DNA from: Desulfovibrio sp. X2
Lineage (GTDB): Bacteria > Desulfobacterota > Desulfovibrionia > Desulfovibrionales > Desulfovibrionaceae
Reading direction: 5' to 3'
Length of the DNA stretch: 64,000 nt
Assembly (NCBI RefSeq): GCF_000422205.1
Contig: NZ_ATHV01000066.1
Coordinates: forward strand, 1-64,000
Shown: in pieces, positions 27,326 through 36,013 of the stretch
Numbering within the stretch: the first letter of the stretch is position 1
Layout: the number at the start of each line of letters is the position of its first letter
Notes under the pieces: model-generated
What the model saw: the letters and a program-made list of their open reading frames with translations, nothing else
The model's database searches: none
Told to the model about the DNA's origin: nothing
Program-made: the position numbers and the translations under genes

Positions 27326-28876
27326 CTAGTCCCGCGGCCCGGCGTTCTCGACTACTCCCCTGGCGACTCCCCCGCCCGTTCCCTCGGCGAGGCCCCCGCT
27401 TCCGGACAGTGCGCCCGCGGCGTCCGGCGCGTCCGTCCCCTCGGCCAGGGCCGGCAGGTGCAGGGTGAAGCGCGCGCCCTTGCCGGGCTCGGATTCCAGC
27501 GTGATGTCCCCGCCGTGGATGGTCGCGGCCCAGCGCGCGATGGCCAGGCCCAGGCCCGTGCCGCCGTGGGCCCGGGAGCGGTCCTGCCGCACGCGGTAGA
27601 AGCGGTCGAAGATGTGCGGCTGGTCCGCGAGCGGGATGCCCGGCCCCTCGTCCGCCACGGCGAGGGAGTGGAACCGCGCGCCGCGCCGGACCGTGAGGCG
27701 CACCGCCGAGCCCTCGGGCGCGTAGCGCAGGGCGTTGTGCACGAGGTTCATCACCGCCTGGCCGACCACGCCCCGGTCGGCCATGACCACGGCCCCGGCG
27801 TCGCCCGACACCTCGATGCGCTGCCCGTTCTCCTCGGCCAGGATGTCCAGGCAACGCGCGGTCTCCTCGGCCAGGTCCAAAAGCTCGGCCGGGGCCCGCT
27901 CCAGGGCCACCTCGCCGCTGTCCGCGCGGGCCAGCAGGAGCAGGCTGTCCACGAGCCCGGTCATCTTGTCCGCCTCCTCGAGCATGCTGCCCACGGTGTC
28001 GCGCAGGTCGTCGGCCGAGGCCGCGTCGCGAAGCCCGGCCTCGCCCACGCTGCGCAGCACGGTGAGCGGCGTGCGCAGCTCGTGCGAGGCGTCCGCCGTG
28101 AAGCGCCGAAGCCGCTCGAACGACCCCTCCAGGCGGGCGAAGGTCTGGTTGAAGACCGTGGCCAGGTGGCCGAGCTCGTTGCCCGGGTCGTCCACGGGCA
28201 GGCGGTCGGAGAGGTTGCTGGCCGTGATCCGCTCCGCCCGCTCGGCCATGCTGCTCACGGGGCGCAGGGCGCGGCCCGCGGCCACGTAGCCCGCGAACCC
28301 GGCGAGCAGGACGCCGAAGGGCAGGATGGCGGCGCTCGTGCGCACGAAGTCGCGCAGCTCGCGCTGCATGGGCTCCAGGCTGCGCGCCGTGGTCACGGTG
28401 AGCAGGGCGCCGTCCGGCGCGGGGCGGCGCGTCATGAGCACGCGCAGGACCAGCCCCGGCCGCTCGGGCGGGGAGTAGTCGAAGAGCAGGCTGGACTTGT
28501 CGGACACCGGCCTGGCGGACGGGGACGGGCCGGTGGGGACCGGCTCGCCGACCGGGTCGGGCAGGTCCACGTCCAGGTTCGCCGGGAAATGGCGCAGCAG
28601 CACCCCGCCGTCCGGGCCGCGCACCTCGGCCCAGCGCAGGGGCGGCGTGTCCGGGTCGGGCGAGGCGTCGTGCGGGAAGAAGGCCACCGTTCCGGCCAGG
28701 GCGGCGGCCAGGCTCGCCTCGGCGTCGGCCTCGAGCTTGTCCGAGAGCTGCGTGGACAGGATCTGGCCGAGGGCCACGTAGGTCAGCCCCGCGTAGAGCA
28801 GCAGGATGACCGTGATGGTCAGGGCGAAGCCTGCGGCCAGCTTGAGGCGGAGGCTGTTAGGCCTCGGCCTGAGCAT
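27326..28876 (-). CDS. Membrane sensor histidine kinase
   Basis: The 516-residue kinase has a membrane segment near residues 10-32, a periplasmic sensor region of about 150 residues, a second membrane segment, a HAMP linker, a HisKA domain (ADASHELRTPLTVL) and an ATPase domain with N box (NLVHNALRYAP), G1 (DEGPGIPLADQ) and G2 (GGTGLGLAIA). The architecture resembles metal- and envelope-stress kinases such as CusS or PhoR-like proteins. The ATG at 28876 is preferred because it overlaps the response regulator by 20 bp. The C-terminal 25 residues are a Gly/Ala-rich tail. The signal is unknown. Confidence 0.92.
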   Translation of the reverse strand: MLRPRPNSLRLKLAAGFALTITVILLLYAGLTYVALGQILSTQLSDKLEADAEASLAAALAGTVAFFPHDASPDPDTPPLRWAEVRGPDGGVLLRHFPANLDVDLPDPVGEPVPTGPSPSARPVSDKSSLLFDYSPPERPGLVLRVLMTRRPAPDGALLTVTTARSLEPMQRELRDFVRTSAAILPFGVLLAGFAGYVAAGRALRPVSSMAERAERITASNLSDRLPVDDPGNELGHLATVFNQTFARLEGSFERLRRFTADASHELRTPLTVLRSVGEAGLRDAASADDLRDTVGSMLEEADKMTGLVDSLLLLARADSGEVALERAPAELLDLAEETARCLDILAEENGQRIEVSGDAGAVVMADRGVVGQAVMNLVHNALRYAPEGSAVRLTVRRGARFHSLAVADEGPGIPLADQPHIFDRFYRVRQDRSRAHGGTGLGLAIARWAATIHGGDITLESEPGKGARFTLHLPALAEGTDAPDAAGALSGSGGLAEGTGGGVARGVVENAGPRD

Positions 28877-29552
28877 CGTCGTCCCTGAGGATGAAGCCCA
28901 CACCGCGCACGGTGTGGATGAGCTTCTGCCTGCGCCCGTGGTCCACCTTCTTGCGCAGCCTGGCGATGTGCACGTCGATGACGTTGTCCAGCGGCGTGGC
29001 GCGCCTGGTGACCTTCCAGACTTCGCTGGCCAGCAGGGTGCGCGGCACCGTGCGGCCCGCGTGGCGCATGAGGTATTCGAGCAGCTCGAACTCGCGGGCC
29101 GTGAGCGCGATGGGCTTGCCGCCGCGGGCCACGGAGCGCGACACGAGGTCCATCTCCAGGTCCGCGACCTTGAGGCGCAGCACGTCCTCCGGCCTGCCGC
29201 GGCGCAGGAGCGCCCGGATGCGGGCCGAGAGCTCGGCGATGGCGAAGGGCTTGACGAGATAGTCGTCCGCGCCGCTGTCCAGCCCGCGCACGCGGTCCTC
29301 CACGCCGTCGCGCGCCGTGAGGATGATCACCGGCGTGTTCAGGCCGCGGCGGCGCAGCGTCTCCAGTATCTCGAAGCCGTCCCGGCCCGGGAGCATGATG
29401 TCCAGGACGATGACGTCGAAGGCGGTGTTGTTGGCCTGGAAGAAGCCTTCCTCCCCGGTCTGGGCCACGACCGCCTCGTAGCCCTCGTCCAGCAGCCCGC
29501 TCCGGATGGCCTGCGCCACCTTGGGTTCGTCCTCAACGACAAGCACCTGCAT
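28857..29552 (-). CDS. OmpR-family response regulator
   Basis: The 231-residue regulator has a receiver domain (VLVVEDEPKVAQAI, phospho-acceptor Asp in VIVLDIMLPGRDGFE, Lys in DYLVKPFAIAEL) and an OmpR-type winged helix (LTAREFELLEYLMRHAGRTV to HIARLRKKVD and IHTVRGVGFILRDD). It is transcribed with the kinase that follows. ATG 29552 has a GGGAGG site. Two palindromes upstream, GCCGAACGTTCGGC (29575-29588) and TTGATTTATCAA (29610-29621), are possible binding sites. Confidence 0.93.
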   Translation of the reverse strand: MQVLVVEDEPKVAQAIRSGLLDEGYEAVVAQTGEEGFFQANNTAFDVIVLDIMLPGRDGFEILETLRRRGLNTPVIILTARDGVEDRVRGLDSGADDYLVKPFAIAELSARIRALLRRGRPEDVLRLKVADLEMDLVSRSVARGGKPIALTAREFELLEYLMRHAGRTVPRTLLASEVWKVTRRATPLDNVIDVHIARLRKKVDHGRRQKLIHTVRGVGFILRDDDAQAEA

Positions 29553-30041
29553 CCACAACCTCCCCGCTTCATCGGCCGAACGTTCGGCGCCGCTTTCTGC
29601 TCATACCGCTTGATTTATCAATCACCCTGGTGCATGAAACCCGTACGTCTCGTGCGGCGGACCGGCCTTGCGCCATGCCCCGCCGCCCCGGAGAAGAGAC
29701 GCCGCGCCGCCTCCCCGGCGGTGCGCGGAAGACGGTTTCGGCGGGCCGTTTTCCACCGGTGGGCCAGGAGATCGGCTCCCGTCCCCGCCTCTCCTATGTA
29801 GAACGCGAAACGGCTTCCGGGCAAGCATGTCCGGGCGGCCATACGGCTTTGGGCATGATTTCTATTGAACCCGCCATCTTACGCGTATATAGCGGACGCA
29901 CGATGTTCGCCATCGCATTTCCCGGGGTAGGGCAGCAGCTTGCCGCGGATCGCGCGGTTCATTCCCCATGACGCTCGCGTCGACATTCCCGGTGCCTTCG
30001 TCGTCAGCCACACCATATCCCACTGCAAGGAACGGCATGCC
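29553..30041. promoter_or_regulatory. Divergent intergenic region, two-component system / antiporter operon
   Basis: Besides the palindromes at 29575-29588 and 29610-29621 on the kinase side, a plausible plus-strand promoter is TTGAAC (29865-29870), 17 bp, TATAGC (29888-29893), with TATATA overlapping it at 29886. It would drive the antiporter operon with a leader of about 140 nt. No coding frame is supported between. Confidence 0.45.
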
Positions 30042-30608
30042 ATGAAGAACGACGTTCCGGCCTCCTCCTGCCTCGTCCAAGGGACGCAGGACAACCGGCC
30101 GCCCTCACGCGCGGACAAGACCCTCTCCCTCCTCCTGCGCGCCCTCATCCTCTTCGTCCTGTGGGCCGTGCTCTCCGGCTTCTTCGACAGCTTCCACCTG
30201 ACCGTGGGTGCCTGCTCCTCGCTCTTCGTGGCCTGGCTCTCGGAAGAGTTCTGGCCGCCCGAGGGACGCATGTTCAGAAGACCGGCCATGGCCTTCAAGC
30301 TCGCGGGCTACGCGCTCTGGCTGCTGAAGGAGATCGTCAAGGCCAACATCTACGTCATGCGCATCTCGCTCTCCCCGCGCGCCATGAAGGTCATCGACCC
30401 GCAGATCGTGCGCTTCAGGAGCCGCATGACCTCGAAGCTCGGCCTGACCATCCTGGCCAACTCCATCACCCTCACGCCCGGCACGATCACGGTCTACGTG
30501 GACGAGCGCGGCAACTTCACGGTGCACGCGCTGGACGGCGAGCTGGCCGCGGGCGTGCCCGGGGACATGGAGACCAAACTCGTGGACATCTTCGGAGGCA
30601 GGCCGTGA
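30042..30608 (+). CDS. mrpE: Multisubunit cation/H+ antiporter subunit E
   Basis: The 188-residue protein has the MrpE/MbhA pattern: paired hydrophobic segments (LLLRALILFVLWAVLSGFF, then FKLAGYALWLLKEIVKANIYV) and the conserved tail block LANSITLTPGTITVYVDE. An N-terminal hydrophilic stretch of about 30 residues precedes the first helix. It opens an operon whose first genes follow the archaeal Mbh order A-B-C-D-E/F-G-H. The start has an AAGGAA site. Confidence 0.92.
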   Translation: MKNDVPASSCLVQGTQDNRPPSRADKTLSLLLRALILFVLWAVLSGFFDSFHLTVGACSSLFVAWLSEEFWPPEGRMFRRPAMAFKLAGYALWLLKEIVKANIYVMRISLSPRAMKVIDPQIVRFRSRMTSKLGLTILANSITLTPGTITVYVDERGNFTVHALDGELAAGVPGDMETKLVDIFGGRP

Positions 30609-30907
30609 TGGACCTCTTCATCCTCTACACGAGCCTCGGCATAGCCCTGCTCATGTTCCTGGCCATGTACCGGGCCGTGTCCGGCCCCACGACCCTGGAC
30701 CGGCTGCTCGGCGTGAACGCCGTGGGCAGCAAGACCACGGTGCTCATCGTGCTCATCGGCTTCATCTTCCAGCGCGTGGACATGTTCGTGGACATCGCCC
30801 TGGCCTACGCCATGCTGAACTTCATCTCCGTGCTCGCCGCGGCCCGCTACTTCTACAAGCGCGGCCTGGCCGAGGACGAGAGCGGCATCGAGGGAGGGCG
30901 GCCGTAA
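30608..30907 (+). CDS. mrpF: Antiporter subunit F
   Basis: The 99-residue protein with three membrane helices shows the MrpF signature RAVSGPTTLDRLLGVNAVGSK and VDIALAYAMLNFISVLAAARY. The ATG overlaps the mrpE stop by one base. It is a small core subunit of the Mrp membrane module. Confidence 0.93.
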   Translation: MDLFILYTSLGIALLMFLAMYRAVSGPTTLDRLLGVNAVGSKTTVLIVLIGFIFQRVDMFVDIALAYAMLNFISVLAAARYFYKRGLAEDESGIEGGRP

Positions 30908-31269
30908 TGGACATCCTTTCCATCGCCTCCATCTGCTTCGTGGTCATCGGCATGTTCTTCTTCGTCGCGGGCACCATCGGCATCCTGCGCATGCCAGACG
31001 TCTACACGCGGATGCACATGTCCGGCCTGATCGACACGCTCGGCTCCCTGGCCCTGCTGTTCGGCCTGGCCCTGCTGAACCTGAGGAGCTTCACCCTGCC
31101 CGACGTGCTGGTCAGCATAAAGATCATGCTGATCATGGGCTTCGTCTTCCTGGCCAACCCCACGGCGACGCACGCCTTCATCGACTCCGGCATGCGCGCG
31201 GGGCTCAAGCCCTGGCTCCAGCCGTCCGCGTCGCGGGCCGGGGCCGCATCCGAGGAGAATCCGTCATGA
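30907..31269 (+). CDS. mrpG: Antiporter subunit G
   Basis: The 120-residue protein has three helices and the MrpG block GILRMPDVYTRMHMSGLIDTLG. It overlaps its neighbours at both ends. The C-terminal 25 residues are a polar, alanine-rich tail beyond the usual end of the family. Confidence 0.93.
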   Translation: MDILSIASICFVVIGMFFFVAGTIGILRMPDVYTRMHMSGLIDTLGSLALLFGLALLNLRSFTLPDVLVSIKIMLIMGFVFLANPTATHAFIDSGMRAGLKPWLQPSASRAGAASEENPS

Positions 31270-31511
31270 TCTGGCAGCTCAGCTACGCCACCCTGATCCT
31301 GGTCATGGTCTGCGCCGTGGCCTCCCTGTGGATCCGCGACCTCATGGGCGCGGCCATCCTCTTCGGCGCCTACTCCTTCCTCATGTGCACGCAGTGGCTG
31401 GCCATGGGCGCGGTCGACGTGGCCTTCACCGAGGCCGCCATCGGCGCGGGCATAAGCTCGGCCCTGGTCTTCGCGGCCATCTTCAGGACCACCAGGAGGA
31501 GCAAGGACTGA
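31266..31511 (+). CDS. MbhD-like subunit (DUF4040; C-terminal part of MrpA)
   Basis: The 81-residue protein corresponds to the DUF4040/MbhD segment that is part of MrpA in classical Mrp antiporters. It has helices around LMGAAILFGAYSFLMCTQWL and the conserved VDVAFTEAAIGAGISSAL block with the Glu proposed to be on the proton path. As in archaeal Mbh, it is a separate gene. It overlaps mrpG by four bases. Confidence 0.9.
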   Translation: MIWQLSYATLILVMVCAVASLWIRDLMGAAILFGAYSFLMCTQWLAMGAVDVAFTEAAIGAGISSALVFAAIFRTTRRSKD

Positions 31512-32347
31512 TGCGCACCGCAACCCTCGTCACCCTCGCCCTGCTCGGCGCGCTCTTCGTCTGGTCGAGCCTGGACTACCCCCGCTGGGGCAACCCGGAG
31601 GCGCCCGCGAGCCTGCACGTCTCCGACCTCTACCTCGAGCACTCCTACGAGGACACGCACACGCCCAACGTGGTCACCTCGGTGCTGGCCGACTACCGCG
31701 GCTTCGACACCATGTTCGAGACCATCGTGGTCTTCACCGCGGGACTCGCCTGCTTCTTCATCATCCGCGCCCTGCGCGACGTGGCGGACAAGCCCGGCGT
31801 CTACTACTACCGCCACGGCCCCACCGGGATCGTGGTCATGCTCAAGCGCGACTGCCTCCCGGCCCCCTCGTCCGGCAACTTCGAGCGCATCGACTCGGAC
31901 TGGGTGCCGCAATCCATGATCCTCGAGACGGTCTGCAAGGGGCTCATCCCCTTCATCCAGCTCTTCGCCATCTACGTCCTGGCGCACGGCCACTACAGCC
32001 CGGGCGGCGGCTTCCAGGCGGGCGTCATCTTCGCCGCCTCCTATCTGCTGCTGGCCCTGTCCCAGGACCTGCGAAGCGTCACCGAGCGCCTCTCGGAAAA
32101 GCTCCTCTACATCCTCGCGGCCTCGGGCGTGACCATCTACGTGGGCATGGGCGTGCTGGCCCTGGCCTTCGGGGTCAACTTCCTGGACTACGGCTGGCTG
32201 CACCTGCTCTTCGGCATGGACGTGGCCCACGCCCACTCCCTCGGCATCCTCTGCGTCGAGACAGGCGTGTCCATGACGGTCTTCTCCTGCCTCGTGCTCA
32301 TCTTCAAGCTCGTCTCCTCCGAGGGAACGGTTCTGGAGGGCCTGTAG
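31511..32347 (+). CDS. mrpB: Fused MbhE-MrpB antiporter subunit
   Basis: The 278-residue protein joins an N-terminal MbhE-like part (residues 1 to about 95, ending with VVFTAGLACFFIIRA) to a MrpB domain (GLIPFIQLFAIYVLAHGHYSPGGGFQAGVIFAAS, with the MrpB signature). A hydrophilic insert of about 45 residues (VADKPGVYYYRHGPTGIV onwards) separates the two and is unusual. The ATG overlaps the previous stop. Confidence 0.88.
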   Translation: MRTATLVTLALLGALFVWSSLDYPRWGNPEAPASLHVSDLYLEHSYEDTHTPNVVTSVLADYRGFDTMFETIVVFTAGLACFFIIRALRDVADKPGVYYYRHGPTGIVVMLKRDCLPAPSSGNFERIDSDWVPQSMILETVCKGLIPFIQLFAIYVLAHGHYSPGGGFQAGVIFAASYLLLALSQDLRSVTERLSEKLLYILAASGVTIYVGMGVLALAFGVNFLDYGWLHLLFGMDVAHAHSLGILCVETGVSMTVFSCLVLIFKLVSSEGTVLEGL

Positions 32348-32348
32348 C

Positions 32349-32795
32349 ATGAACCTCTCCGACATCCTGCTCAGCAGGGCCAACTACTGGTGCTACATAT
32401 TCATCATGGTCACCGGGCTGTACGGCATGACCGCCAAGCGCAACCTGGTGAAGAAGATGATCGGCCTGGGCATCTTCCAGACCGCGATCATGCTCTTCTA
32501 CGTCTCCATCGGCTCCAAGGAGGGGGCGACCATCCCCATCCTCTCCAAGGCCGCGGAAGAGACGGGCGTGGTCATCCCGGCGCAGTACATCAACCCCCTG
32601 CCCCACGTCCTGATGCTCACGGCCATCGTGGTCTCCGTGGCCACCCTGGGCGTGGCCCTGGCGCTCCTGCTCAAGCTCTACAAGAAGCACGGCACCCTGG
32701 AGGAGGACGAGATACTCGCCCAGCTCCGTGAGGAAAACGAGGCGCTCCACGCCGCCGAAGGGGACGAGCTCCCCGCCGAAAAGGGGGAGAAGTAG
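32349..32795 (+). CDS. mrpC: Antiporter subunit C (NuoK-like)
   Basis: The 148-residue NuoK/MrpC homologue has three helices with the conserved region NPLPHVLMLTAIVVSVATLGVALALLL. A charged C-terminal tail of about 35 residues (Glu-rich) is longer than in most MrpC proteins. It lies one base after the previous stop. Confidence 0.92.
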   Translation: MNLSDILLSRANYWCYIFIMVTGLYGMTAKRNLVKKMIGLGIFQTAIMLFYVSIGSKEGATIPILSKAAEETGVVIPAQYINPLPHVLMLTAIVVSVATLGVALALLLKLYKKHGTLEEDEILAQLREENEALHAAEGDELPAEKGEK

Positions 32796-34256
32796 ATGTT
32801 GAACGTCGCGGTCGTCAGCGTCGTCACCCCGCTGCTCGGGGCCTTCGCCTGCGTTGTCAGCCACTGGCTCACGGGCCGCTCGCGCGAGCACTGGATCGCC
32901 ATGACGGCGCTCTCCATCTCCGCGGTCACGAGCCTGTACATGCTCATCGCCGTGCTCACCCACGGCGCGCAGACCTACCTCATCGGCGACTGGTCGCCGC
33001 CCTGGGGCATCGTCTACGTCACCGATCCCTTCAACGCCGCGCTCATCTGCCTGCTGGCCTGGGGATCGCTCCTGAACCTCATGGGCGTGCGCCGCGAGAT
33101 CACCGAGCGCTTCCCGGACAAGACCCAGGCCTTCTACGCCCTGTACCTCCTGTGCACGGCCGGGCACCTGGGCATCGTCTCCACGGGCGACGCCTTCAAC
33201 CTCTACGTCCTGGTCGAGATCTCGGCCCTGTCCGGCTACGCCCTGCTCTCCATGGGCACGGGCCGCTCGCAGCTCACGAGCCTCAACTACCTGCTCATGG
33301 GCTCGGTGGGCGCCTCGTTCTACCTGCTGGGCATCGGCTTTCTGTACATGAAGACCGGCACGCTCAACATGGCGGACATGCACCACCTGCTCGAGCCGCT
33401 GGTGCACACGCCGGTCGTCCTGGCGGCCCTGGCCATCATCATCGTCGGCCTGGCCGTGAAGATGGCCCTCTTCCCGTTCCACAGCTGGCTGCCCGGCGCC
33501 TACGGCGAGGCCACCCCCGTGGCCGCGAGCCTGATCGCGCCCATGACCACCAAGGTCATGGCTTACGCGCTCATCCGCATCACCCTGGCCGTGCTGCCGC
33601 CCTCGCTCATGGCCTCGGTCCCGGCCTTCTCGGAGATCATGGTCTGGACCGCCACGGCGGCCATCGTGGTCGGCGGGGTCATGGCCCTGGCGCAGCGCGA
33701 GCTTCGCCGCATGCTCTGCTTCATCCTCGTGGCCGAGGTCGGCTACATGGCGGGCGGCATCTTCATCGGCAACCACACGGCGCTCACCGGCGCGGTGCTG
33801 CACGTCTTCGCGGACGCCGCCATGACGCTGTGCGTCTTCATGGCCATGGCCAACATCTCGCGGCGCCGCGGCACGCTCAGGTTCGAGAACCTGCGCGGCC
33901 TGTTCGGGGCCATGCCCTGGACCATGACCGCCTTCACGGCAGGCGCCCTGTCCATGATCGGCGTGCCGCCGTTCTGCGGCTTCTTCAGCAAGTGGTACCT
34001 GGTCAAGGGAGCCATGGAGGCGGGGCAGTGGCCCTTCGTCGTGGCCCTCATCCTCTCGAGCCTCGTGAACGCCCTGCTCTTCTTCCGCGTCTTCGAACTG
34101 GCCTTCTTCGAACGCGGCTGCGAGGAGTGCAGCGACGTGCGCTGGACCCGGCTGGCCCCGCTGGCCGTGGTCGCCGCCGCCCTGCCGCTCATCGGCCTGG
34201 CAACCGGCCCCATCGTGCAGCGCGTCATAACCCCGCTCTTCACCCTCGCATCCTGA
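32796..34256 (+). CDS. mrpD: Antiporter-like subunit D (proton-translocating), first
   Basis: The 486-residue polytopic protein belongs to the NuoL/M/N-MrpA/D family, with about 14 helices. The Lys/Glu channel residues lie in the blocks LYVLVEISALSGYALL, KMALFPFHSWLPGAYGEATPVAASLIAPMTTKVMAYALIRI and REL-type loop QRELRRMLCFILVAEVGYMAGG. It is close to MrpD/MbhH. The start has a GGGGGAG site. Confidence 0.92.
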   Translation: MLNVAVVSVVTPLLGAFACVVSHWLTGRSREHWIAMTALSISAVTSLYMLIAVLTHGAQTYLIGDWSPPWGIVYVTDPFNAALICLLAWGSLLNLMGVRREITERFPDKTQAFYALYLLCTAGHLGIVSTGDAFNLYVLVEISALSGYALLSMGTGRSQLTSLNYLLMGSVGASFYLLGIGFLYMKTGTLNMADMHHLLEPLVHTPVVLAALAIIIVGLAVKMALFPFHSWLPGAYGEATPVAASLIAPMTTKVMAYALIRITLAVLPPSLMASVPAFSEIMVWTATAAIVVGGVMALAQRELRRMLCFILVAEVGYMAGGIFIGNHTALTGAVLHVFADAAMTLCVFMAMANISRRRGTLRFENLRGLFGAMPWTMTAFTAGALSMIGVPPFCGFFSKWYLVKGAMEAGQWPFVVALILSSLVNALLFFRVFELAFFERGCEECSDVRWTRLAPLAVVAAALPLIGLATGPIVQRVITPLFTLAS

Positions 34257-34269
34257 CAGGGACGACCGC

Positions 34270-35736
34270 ATGGAAACCGTCGCCTCACTCACTCCCGTAC
34301 TGGCTGTCGCCGCCTCGCTCATCGCCGTGCCCACGGGGCTTTCCTCGCGCTCGGGCAACCTGCGCGAGGCCTGGACCTTCCTGGCAGCGGGCCTGACCTT
34401 CTGCCTGGTGGCCTCCATGGTCCCGAGCGTGCTCGCGGGCCAGGCGCCGACCTTCACCATCGCCGACGTCATCCCGGGCGCGCCCATCCAGTTCCGCGTG
34501 GACGCCCTGGGCCTGCTCTTCGCCCTGGTCTCGAGCTTTCTGTGGATCGTCACCGAGGCTTACGCCATCGGCTACATGCGGGGACTGAACGAGCACGCCC
34601 AGACGCGCTTCTTCACCTTCTTCTCGCTGTCGATCTTCTCGGCCGTGGGCGTGGCCTTCTCGGCCAACCTGTTCACCATGTACCTCTTCTACGAGCTGCT
34701 CTCCTTCGCCACGTACCCGCTGGTCACGCACAAGCAGGACGCGGAGAGCCGCACCTCGGGCCGCAAGTACCTGACGAACATCGTGGGCACCTCCATCGGC
34801 CTCGTGCTGCCCGCCATGATCGTGGTGGCCTCGCTGACCGGCACGCTCGACTTCGCCCACCCGGGCGGCCTCGCGGGCAAGGTTGGCAACGTCTGGATCT
34901 GGATCCTCCTGGCGATGTTCGTCTTCGGCTTCGCCAAGGCCGCGCTCATGCCCTTCCACTCCTGGCTGCCCGCGGCCATGGTCGCGCCGACCCCGGTCTC
35001 CGCGCTGCTGCACGCCGTGGCCGTGGTCAAGGTCGGCGCCTTCTGCATCCTGCGCATCGTCACCGGCGTCTTCGGGGTGGACCTCCTGCGCTCCATCGGC
35101 GCGGGGCAGCTGCTCATCGCGGCCGCGGCGGTGACCATGATCCTGGCCTCGTGCATCGCGCTCACGCAGGACGGGCTCAAGCGAAGGCTGGCGTACTCCA
35201 CCGTGGCCCAGCTGGCCTACATCGTCTTCGGCGCGGGCCTGCTGAACGCCTGGGGGCTCACGGGCGGCATCTTCCACATCGTGGCCCACGCCTTCGGCAA
35301 GATCACGCTCTTCTTCTGCGCGGGCGCCATCTACGTGACCACGCACGAGACCAAGATCAGCCGCATGGCGGGCATCGGCCGCCGCATGCCGCTGACCATG
35401 CTGGCCTTCTTCATCGCCTCCCTGTCCATCATCGGCATCCCGCCCACGGCGGGCTTCCTCTCCAAGTGGTACCTGCTGAACGGCTGCCTCTCGGACGGCC
35501 GATGGGTGCTGGCCTGCCTGCTGGTGGTGAGCTCCATGCTGAACGCGGCCTACTTCCTGCCCATCGCCTACAAGGCCTTCTTCTGCACGGACGAAGAGGC
35601 CCTGCACAGCGGACCCGTGCGCGAGGCGCCGCTCTTCTGCCTCATTCCGCTGTGCCTGACCGCGGTCATCTCCGTGGCCCTGTTCTTCTACCCCGACATC
35701 TTCCTCGAACTGGCCCACCGGGCGATCGGCATGTAG
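34270..35736 (+). CDS. Antiporter-like subunit, second copy
   Basis: The 488-residue member of the same NuoL/M/N family has the blocks LYLFYELLSFATYPLV, KAALMPFHSWLPAAMVAPTPVSALLHAVAVVKVGAFCILRI and QDGLKRRLAYSTVAQLAYI. The VSALLHA-type motif is nearer to NuoM/NuoL or MrpA N-terminal halves than to the preceding gene. It is probably the replacement for the N-terminal part of MrpA, since the DUF4040 part is separate. Confidence 0.9.
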   Translation: METVASLTPVLAVAASLIAVPTGLSSRSGNLREAWTFLAAGLTFCLVASMVPSVLAGQAPTFTIADVIPGAPIQFRVDALGLLFALVSSFLWIVTEAYAIGYMRGLNEHAQTRFFTFFSLSIFSAVGVAFSANLFTMYLFYELLSFATYPLVTHKQDAESRTSGRKYLTNIVGTSIGLVLPAMIVVASLTGTLDFAHPGGLAGKVGNVWIWILLAMFVFGFAKAALMPFHSWLPAAMVAPTPVSALLHAVAVVKVGAFCILRIVTGVFGVDLLRSIGAGQLLIAAAAVTMILASCIALTQDGLKRRLAYSTVAQLAYIVFGAGLLNAWGLTGGIFHIVAHAFGKITLFFCAGAIYVTTHETKISRMAGIGRRMPLTMLAFFIASLSIIGIPPTAGFLSKWYLLNGCLSDGRWVLACLLVVSSMLNAAYFLPIAYKAFFCTDEEALHSGPVREAPLFCLIPLCLTAVISVALFFYPDIFLELAHRAIGM

Positions 35737-35761
35737 CCCGGGTCCCCAAGGAGGACGACAC

Positions 35762-36013
35762 GTGAGCAAGAAAACCGAACAAGACTTCTTCGAGCGCCCG
35801 GACGTGCGCCGCGTGCTGTGGTGGCTGCTGTGGGGCTCGTGCGCCCTGACCGTGCTCCTGGAGCTCTGGTGGACGCCGCCCATCCACTTCCACTTCGCCG
35901 ACTTCTTCGGCTTCGAGGCCGTGCTCGGCTTCGTCTCCTGCGCGGTGCTGATCGTCGGGGCCAAGCTCCTGGGCTACCTGCTCAAGAAGCCGGAGGACTA
36001 CTATGACCGTTAG
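35762..36013 (+). CDS. Small membrane protein of the antiporter operon
   Basis: The 83-residue protein has two hydrophobic helices (VLWWLLWGSCALTVLLELWW and FGFEAVLGFVSCAVLIVGAKLLG) and begins at GTG 35762, preceded by AAGGAGG. It overlaps the next gene by 11 bp. I do not recognise a named family; its conserved place between two antiporter subunits suggests an accessory subunit. Confidence 0.8.
   Translation: MSKKTEQDFFERPDVRRVLWWLLWGSCALTVLLELWWTPPIHFHFADFFGFEAVLGFVSCAVLIVGAKLLGYLLKKPEDYYDR

Noticed and set aside
29610-29621. FNR-type site TTGATTTATCAA
   Set aside because: The half-sites are only 2 bp apart; FNR/CRP sites need 4 to 6 bp. Reported only as a palindrome.
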